From an uncultured Sphingomonas sp. (lineage in GTDB: Bacteria > Pseudomonadota > Alphaproteobacteria > Sphingomonadales > Sphingomonadaceae): 54,287 nt of DNA. Of this stretch, positions 51,189 through 54,287 are shown piece after piece. The position numbers and the translations under genes were made by a program. Position 1 is the first letter of the stretch, and the number at the start of each line of letters is the position of its first letter. The notes under the pieces are model-generated. The model made no database searches. It was not told where the DNA came from and saw only the letters and a program-made list of their open reading frames with translations. The stretch covers positions 1 to 54,287 of the forward strand of contig CAJYLV010000034.1 of the NCBI GenBank assembly GCA_913776255.1, given 5' to 3'.

Positions 51189-53381
51189 ATGGCCGACGAG
51201 CGCAACCTCGGCGAGGACAGTGGCGCGGCGGCGGCGATCGGCACCCCCGCGCCGACCGGCACCGAAAGCTGGGCCGCCGCCGCCGCGAAGGAGGTGAAGG
51301 GCCGCGACTTGACGTGGCACACCCCCGAGGGGATCGACGTCAAGCCGCTCTATACTCCCGCGGATGTCGAGGGTTGGGAGCCCGGGCTGCCCGGTTTCGC
51401 GCCGTTCGCGCGCGGGGTGCGCGCGTCGATGTACGCCGGTCGCCCGTGGACGATCCGCCAATATGCCGGCTTCTCGACCGCCGAGGAATCGAACGCTTTC
51501 TACCACCGCAACCTCAAGGCCGGGCAGAAGGGGCTGTCGGTCGCGTTCGATCTCGCCACGCATCGCGGGTACGACAGCGACCATCCGCGCGTCACCGGCG
51601 ATGTCGGCAAGGCCGGGGTGGCGATCGACACCGTCGAGGACATGAAGATCCTGTTCGACGGCATCCCGCTCGATCAGATGTCGGTCAGCATGACGATGAA
51701 CGGCGCGGTGATCCCGATCCTCGCCTTCTTCATCGTCGCCGGCGAGGAACAGGGCGTCGAGCGCAAATTGCTCGACGGGACCATCCAGAACGACATCCTC
51801 AAGGAGTTCATGGTCCGCAACACCTATATCTACCCGCCCGAACCGTCGATGCGGATCATCTCCGACATCTTCGCCTATACCTCGGCGGAGATGCCGAAGT
51901 TCAACAGCATCTCGATCTCCGGCTATCACATGCAGGAGGCCGGGGCGACGCAGGTCCAGGAGCTGGCCTTCACCATCGCCGACGGCATGGAATATGTGAA
52001 ATACGGCGTCGCCTCCGGGCTCGACATCGACAAATTCGCCGGGCGGCTGAGCTTCTTCTTCGCGATCGGCATGAACTTCTTCATGGAGATCGCCAAACTG
52101 CGCGCCGCGCGCGTGCTGTGGCACCGCGTCATGACGCAGCTCGGTGCGAAGGACGAGCGCAGCAAGATGCTGCGCACCCACTGCCAGACCAGCGGCGTCT
52201 CGCTGACCGAGCAGGACCCGTACAACAACGTCATGCGCACCACGATCGAGGCGATGGCGGCGATGCTCGGCGGCACGCAGTCGCTCCACACCAACGCACT
52301 CGACGAGGCGATCGCGCTGCCGACCGACTTCTCGGCGCGGATCGCGCGCAACACGCAATTGGTGATCCAGGAAGAGACGGGGATGACCAACGTCGTCGAT
52401 CCGCTCGGCGGCAGTTATTATGTCGAGGCGCTGACCAGGCGGCTGGTCGACGAGGCGTGGGCGATCATCGCGCGCGTCGAGCGCGAGGGCGGGATGGCCA
52501 AGGCGGTCGCGGCGGGCTGGCCCAAGGCGATGATCGAGGAAGCGAGCGCCGCCCGCGCCGCGCGGGTCGACCGTGGTGAGGACGTGATCGTCGGCGTCAA
52601 CAAATATCGCAAGGACAATGAGGACCCGGTCGAGATCCTCGCGATCGACAATCACGCGGTGCGCGACGCGCAGGTCCGCCGCATCCGGCAGGTCAAGGCG
52701 GCGCGGAACGAGGCGGCGGCGCGCGCCGCGCTCGATGCGTTGCGCGAGGGGGCACGCGGCGACGCCAATCTGCTCGCGCTCGCGGTCGAGTGCGCGCGCG
52801 CGCGCGCCACGCTCGGCGAGATTTCCTCGGCGATGGAGGACGTCTTCGGCCGCTACGGCACGCAACCGACGCCGGTGAAGGGCGTCTATGGCGGCGCCTA
52901 CACCGACGACGCGCGCTGGGTGCGGCTGGAGGACGGCGTCGCTGCCACCGAGCGCCGGCTCGGCCGCAAGCCGCGGATGCTGGTCGCGAAAATGGGGCAG
53001 GACGGGCACGACCGCGGCGCCAATCTGGTCAGCAGCATGTTCGGCGACCTCGGCTTCGAGATCGTGCCGGGGCCGCTCTTCCAGACCCCGGAGGAGGCCG
53101 CGGTGCTGGCGCTGGCCAGGGACGTCGACATCGTCGGCGCGTCGAGCCTCGCCGCCGGGCACAAGACGCTGATCCCCGAGCTGATCGGCCATCTGCGCGA
53201 CGCCGGGCGGGCGGACATCAAGGTGATCGCGGGCGGCGTGATCCCCGCGCAGGACTATCAGGCGCTGTTCGACGCCGGCGTGCAGGCGATCTTCGGGCCG
53301 GGCACCAACCTCATCACCGCGGCGGAAGAGGTGTTGCGGCTGCTCGGCCACAACATGCCCCCGCAGGGCGAGGCGGCGTGA
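51189..53381 (+). CDS. scpA: Methylmalonyl-CoA mutase (single-chain)
   Basis: This adenosylcobalamin enzyme rearranges (R)-methylmalonyl-CoA to succinyl-CoA. The 730-residue protein contains both domains: a TIM barrel for the acyl-CoA (about 60-560; [21 protein letters not shown] in part, [18 protein letters not shown] in part, [20 protein letters not shown] in part, [18 protein letters not shown] in part), and a C-terminal cobalamin domain (about 595-720) with the B12-binding DGHDRG motif near residue 605 in [14 protein letters not shown], and [15 protein letters not shown]. It lies directly after the epimerase and hydratase genes in one operon. The MeaB-type G-protein chaperone is not in the window. 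Confidence 0.95.
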   Translation: MADERNLGEDSGAAAAIGTPAPTGTESWAAAAAKEVKGRDLTWHTPEGIDVKPLYTPADVEGWEPGLPGFAPFARGVRASMYAGRPWTIRQYAGFSTAEESNAFYHRNLKAGQKGLSVAFDLATHRGYDSDHPRVTGDVGKAGVAIDTVEDMKILFDGIPLDQMSVSMTMNGAVIPILAFFIVAGEEQGVERKLLDGTIQNDILKEFMVRNTYIYPPEPSMRIISDIFAYTSAEMPKFNSISISGYHMQEAGATQVQELAFTIADGMEYVKYGVASGLDIDKFAGRLSFFFAIGMNFFMEIAKLRAARVLWHRVMTQLGAKDERSKMLRTHCQTSGVSLTEQDPYNNVMRTTIEAMAAMLGGTQSLHTNALDEAIALPTDFSARIARNTQLVIQEETGMTNVVDPLGGSYYVEALTRRLVDEAWAIIARVEREGGMAKAVAAGWPKAMIEEASAARAARVDRGEDVIVGVNKYRKDNEDPVEILAIDNHAVRDAQVRRIRQVKAARNEAAARAALDALREGARGDANLLALAVECARARATLGEISSAMEDVFGRYGTQPTPVKGVYGGAYTDDARWVRLEDGVAATERRLGRKPRMLVAKMGQDGHDRGANLVSSMFGDLGFEIVPGPLFQTPEEAAVLALARDVDIVGASSLAAGHKTLIPELIGHLRDAGRADIKVIAGGVIPAQDYQALFDAGVQAIFGPGTNLITAAEEVLRLLGHNMPPQGEAA

Positions 53382-53411
53382 TGGGCTCCGCACGTCAGCC
53401 CGACATTCCAC

Positions 53412-53502
53412 GTCACCCCGGCGAAGGCCGGGGCCCAGTTGGGGGACGTTTCCGCAGCTCGCTAGCGATCCCCAACTGGGCCCCGGCCTCCGCCGGGGTG
53501 AC
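53412..53502. repeat. Inverted-repeat element, family B (copy 2)
   Basis: This is a well-kept 91-bp inverted repeat with arms GTCACCCCGGCGAAGGCCGG (continuing GGGCCCAGTTGGGG) and their complement. It lies between the mutase stop and the start of the LprI-like gene, the latter only 4 bp away. Confidence 0.9.
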
Positions 53503-53506
53503 TGTA

Positions 53507-53875
53507 ATGTTGGGGGTGATGGCAGTGGCGGCAGCGCTGATGACGGCCACCCCCGCCACCGCGCAGACGCAGGCGGGCATGAACGCGCAGGCCGCCACCA
53601 CCTACAAAGCCGCCGACGCGGCGATGAACGCGCAATGGCCGCGCACCTATGCCGCAATGAAGCGCCGCGACGCCACCGCGCGCGACGGCTTCGGCTATGC
53701 CGCCGCGACGCTCGCCAGCCAGCGCGCGTGGCTGGCGTTCCGCGACAAACAGTGCACGATCGAAGGCGGCGAGTTCGCCGGCGGGTCGCTCCAGCCGATG
53801 GCGCGCTTGCAGTGTCTGGCGCGGCTGACCAAGGAGCGCACCACGCAATTGAAGGACCTGATGTGGCAACGCTGA
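53507..53875 (+). CDS. LprI-like exported protein (DUF1311)
   Basis: This 122-residue exported protein has a signal peptide ([16 protein letters not shown] region). The lysozyme-inhibitor LprI-type core has paired cysteines in [20 protein letters not shown] in part and [21 protein letters not shown] in part. Family members bind or inhibit lysozyme in mycobacteria, but most are uncharacterised. ATG 53507 or 53519 may start it; both keep a signal peptide. It overlaps the bioB start by 13 bases and is on the same strand, so bioB may be translated from the same message. Confidence 0.75.
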   Translation: MLGVMAVAAALMTATPATAQTQAGMNAQAATTYKAADAAMNAQWPRTYAAMKRRDATARDGFGYAAATLASQRAWLAFRDKQCTIEGGEFAGGSLQPMARLQCLARLTKERTTQLKDLMWQR

Positions 53876-54287
53876 CCGAGACGACGACCCGCACCGACTG
53901 GACGCGCGAGGAGATCGCCGACCTGTTCGACCTGCCGTTCGACGAATTGATGTACCGCGCGCAGACCGTCCACCGCGCGCATCACGCGCCGTCGGAGGTG
54001 CAGCTCTGCACGCTCCTGTCGATCAAGACCGGCGGCTGCCCGGAGGATTGCGGCTATTGCTCGCAGTCGGTCGCGGCGGAGAGCGGGGTCAAGGCGACCA
54101 AGCTGATGGACGTGCAGGCGGTGCTCCAGCGTGCCGCCGAGGCAAAGGATGCCGGCTCGCAGCGCTTCTGCATGGGCGCGGCGTGGCGCAACCCCAAGGA
54201 CCGCGACATGGACGCGATCATCCAGATGATCGAGGGCGTGCGCGGCATGGGGATGGAAACCTGCATGACGCTGGGGATGCTGACGCC
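53863..54287 (+). CDS. bioB: Biotin synthase, N-terminal part (cut by window end)
   Basis: This radical-SAM enzyme inserts sulfur into dethiobiotin, the last step of biotin synthesis. From GTG 53863 the frame stays open to the window end (141 codons). It shows the BioB N-terminus [20 protein letters not shown] in part, [21 protein letters not shown] in part with the CxxxCxxC cluster cysteines, and [20 protein letters not shown] in part and ETCMTLGM. It begins inside the end of the LprI-like gene. The other biotin genes (bioF, bioD, bioA) are at 1962-4932, about 50 kb away, so the pathway is split into two units. Confidence 0.93.
   Translation, partial: MATLTETTTRTDWTREEIADLFDLPFDELMYRAQTVHRAHHAPSEVQLCTLLSIKTGGCPEDCGYCSQSVAAESGVKATKLMDVQAVLQRAAEAKDAGSQRFCMGAAWRNPKDRDMDAIIQMIEGVRGMGMETCMTLGMLT

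Overview
The window is GC-rich, densely coding, double-stranded bacterial DNA that looks like a chromosomal segment of a Sphingomonas-like alphaproteobacterium (Sphingomonadales). The grounds are a PhoK-type alkaline phosphatase, an ScfR/PccR-type regulator next to propionyl-CoA genes, a sucrose locus of the sux type, bacterial aspartate/glutamate leucyltransferase, split ccm genes, and many short inverted-repeat elements of the kind common between sphingomonad genes. I see no tRNA, rRNA, CRISPR array, prophage or transposase. Genus-level assignment is inference.

Layout. 0.2-1.9 kb: a GntR/FadR regulator with a clear terminator and a DUF4336 protein, both on the minus strand. 2.0-5.9 kb: biotin operon bioF-bioD-bioA with overlapping stop/start codons, a small unknown protein, and maleylacetoacetate isomerase. 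6.0-10.2 kb (minus): sucrose-use locus with a LacI regulator, an amylosucrase and an MFS sugar transporter, and a LacI-type operator between regulator and enzyme. 10.3-17.1 kb: TetR regulator divergent from a complete tripartite RND efflux operon, with a perfect palindromic operator between them. 17.2-21.0 kb: a small protein, a repeat-rich gap, then ccmF-ccmG-ccmH (late cytochrome c maturation). 20.9-22.2 kb: small membrane or secreted proteins, including an orphan STN-domain protein. 22.4-28.4 kb: tamA-tamB (outer-membrane assembly). 28.6-34.8 kb: SLC13-type permease, DUF4142 protein, PhoK-like phosphatase, DsbD-type reductase. 34.9-38.2 kb: the ATP-grasp / alpha-E / transglutaminase-like operon, in which the transglutaminase-like member lacks the catalytic Cys. 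38.3-46.3 kb: threonine aldolase behind a highly structured leader, bpt, ilvA, a DUF3298 protein, an amidohydrolase and a chemotaxis receptor. 46.4-54.3 kb: ScfR-type regulator divergent from the propionyl-CoA to succinyl-CoA genes (pccB, epimerase, enoyl-CoA hydratase, methylmalonyl-CoA mutase), an LprI-like protein, and the start of bioB, cut by the window end.

How parts fit together. The right-hand block makes succinyl-CoA from propionyl-CoA. PccB works with a biotin-carrying alpha subunit (not in the window), which may be why bioB lies in this block instead of with bioFDA 50 kb away. At least five families of inverted-repeat elements sit between genes. Nine copies of the commonest (about 77 bp, arms near 30 bp) lie mostly at 3' ends of genes. 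One family lies directly against the start of the ScfR gene, and another is interrupted by a copy of the commonest family.

The observations I rate highest are the structured leader before the threonine aldolase, which contains a segment resembling the SAM-I riboswitch core; the Cys-less transglutaminase homologue; the hexanucleotide repeat inside the efflux outer-membrane protein; and the frameshifted GIY-YIG gene held between two repeat elements. All product names come from reading motifs in the translation. No search was run.
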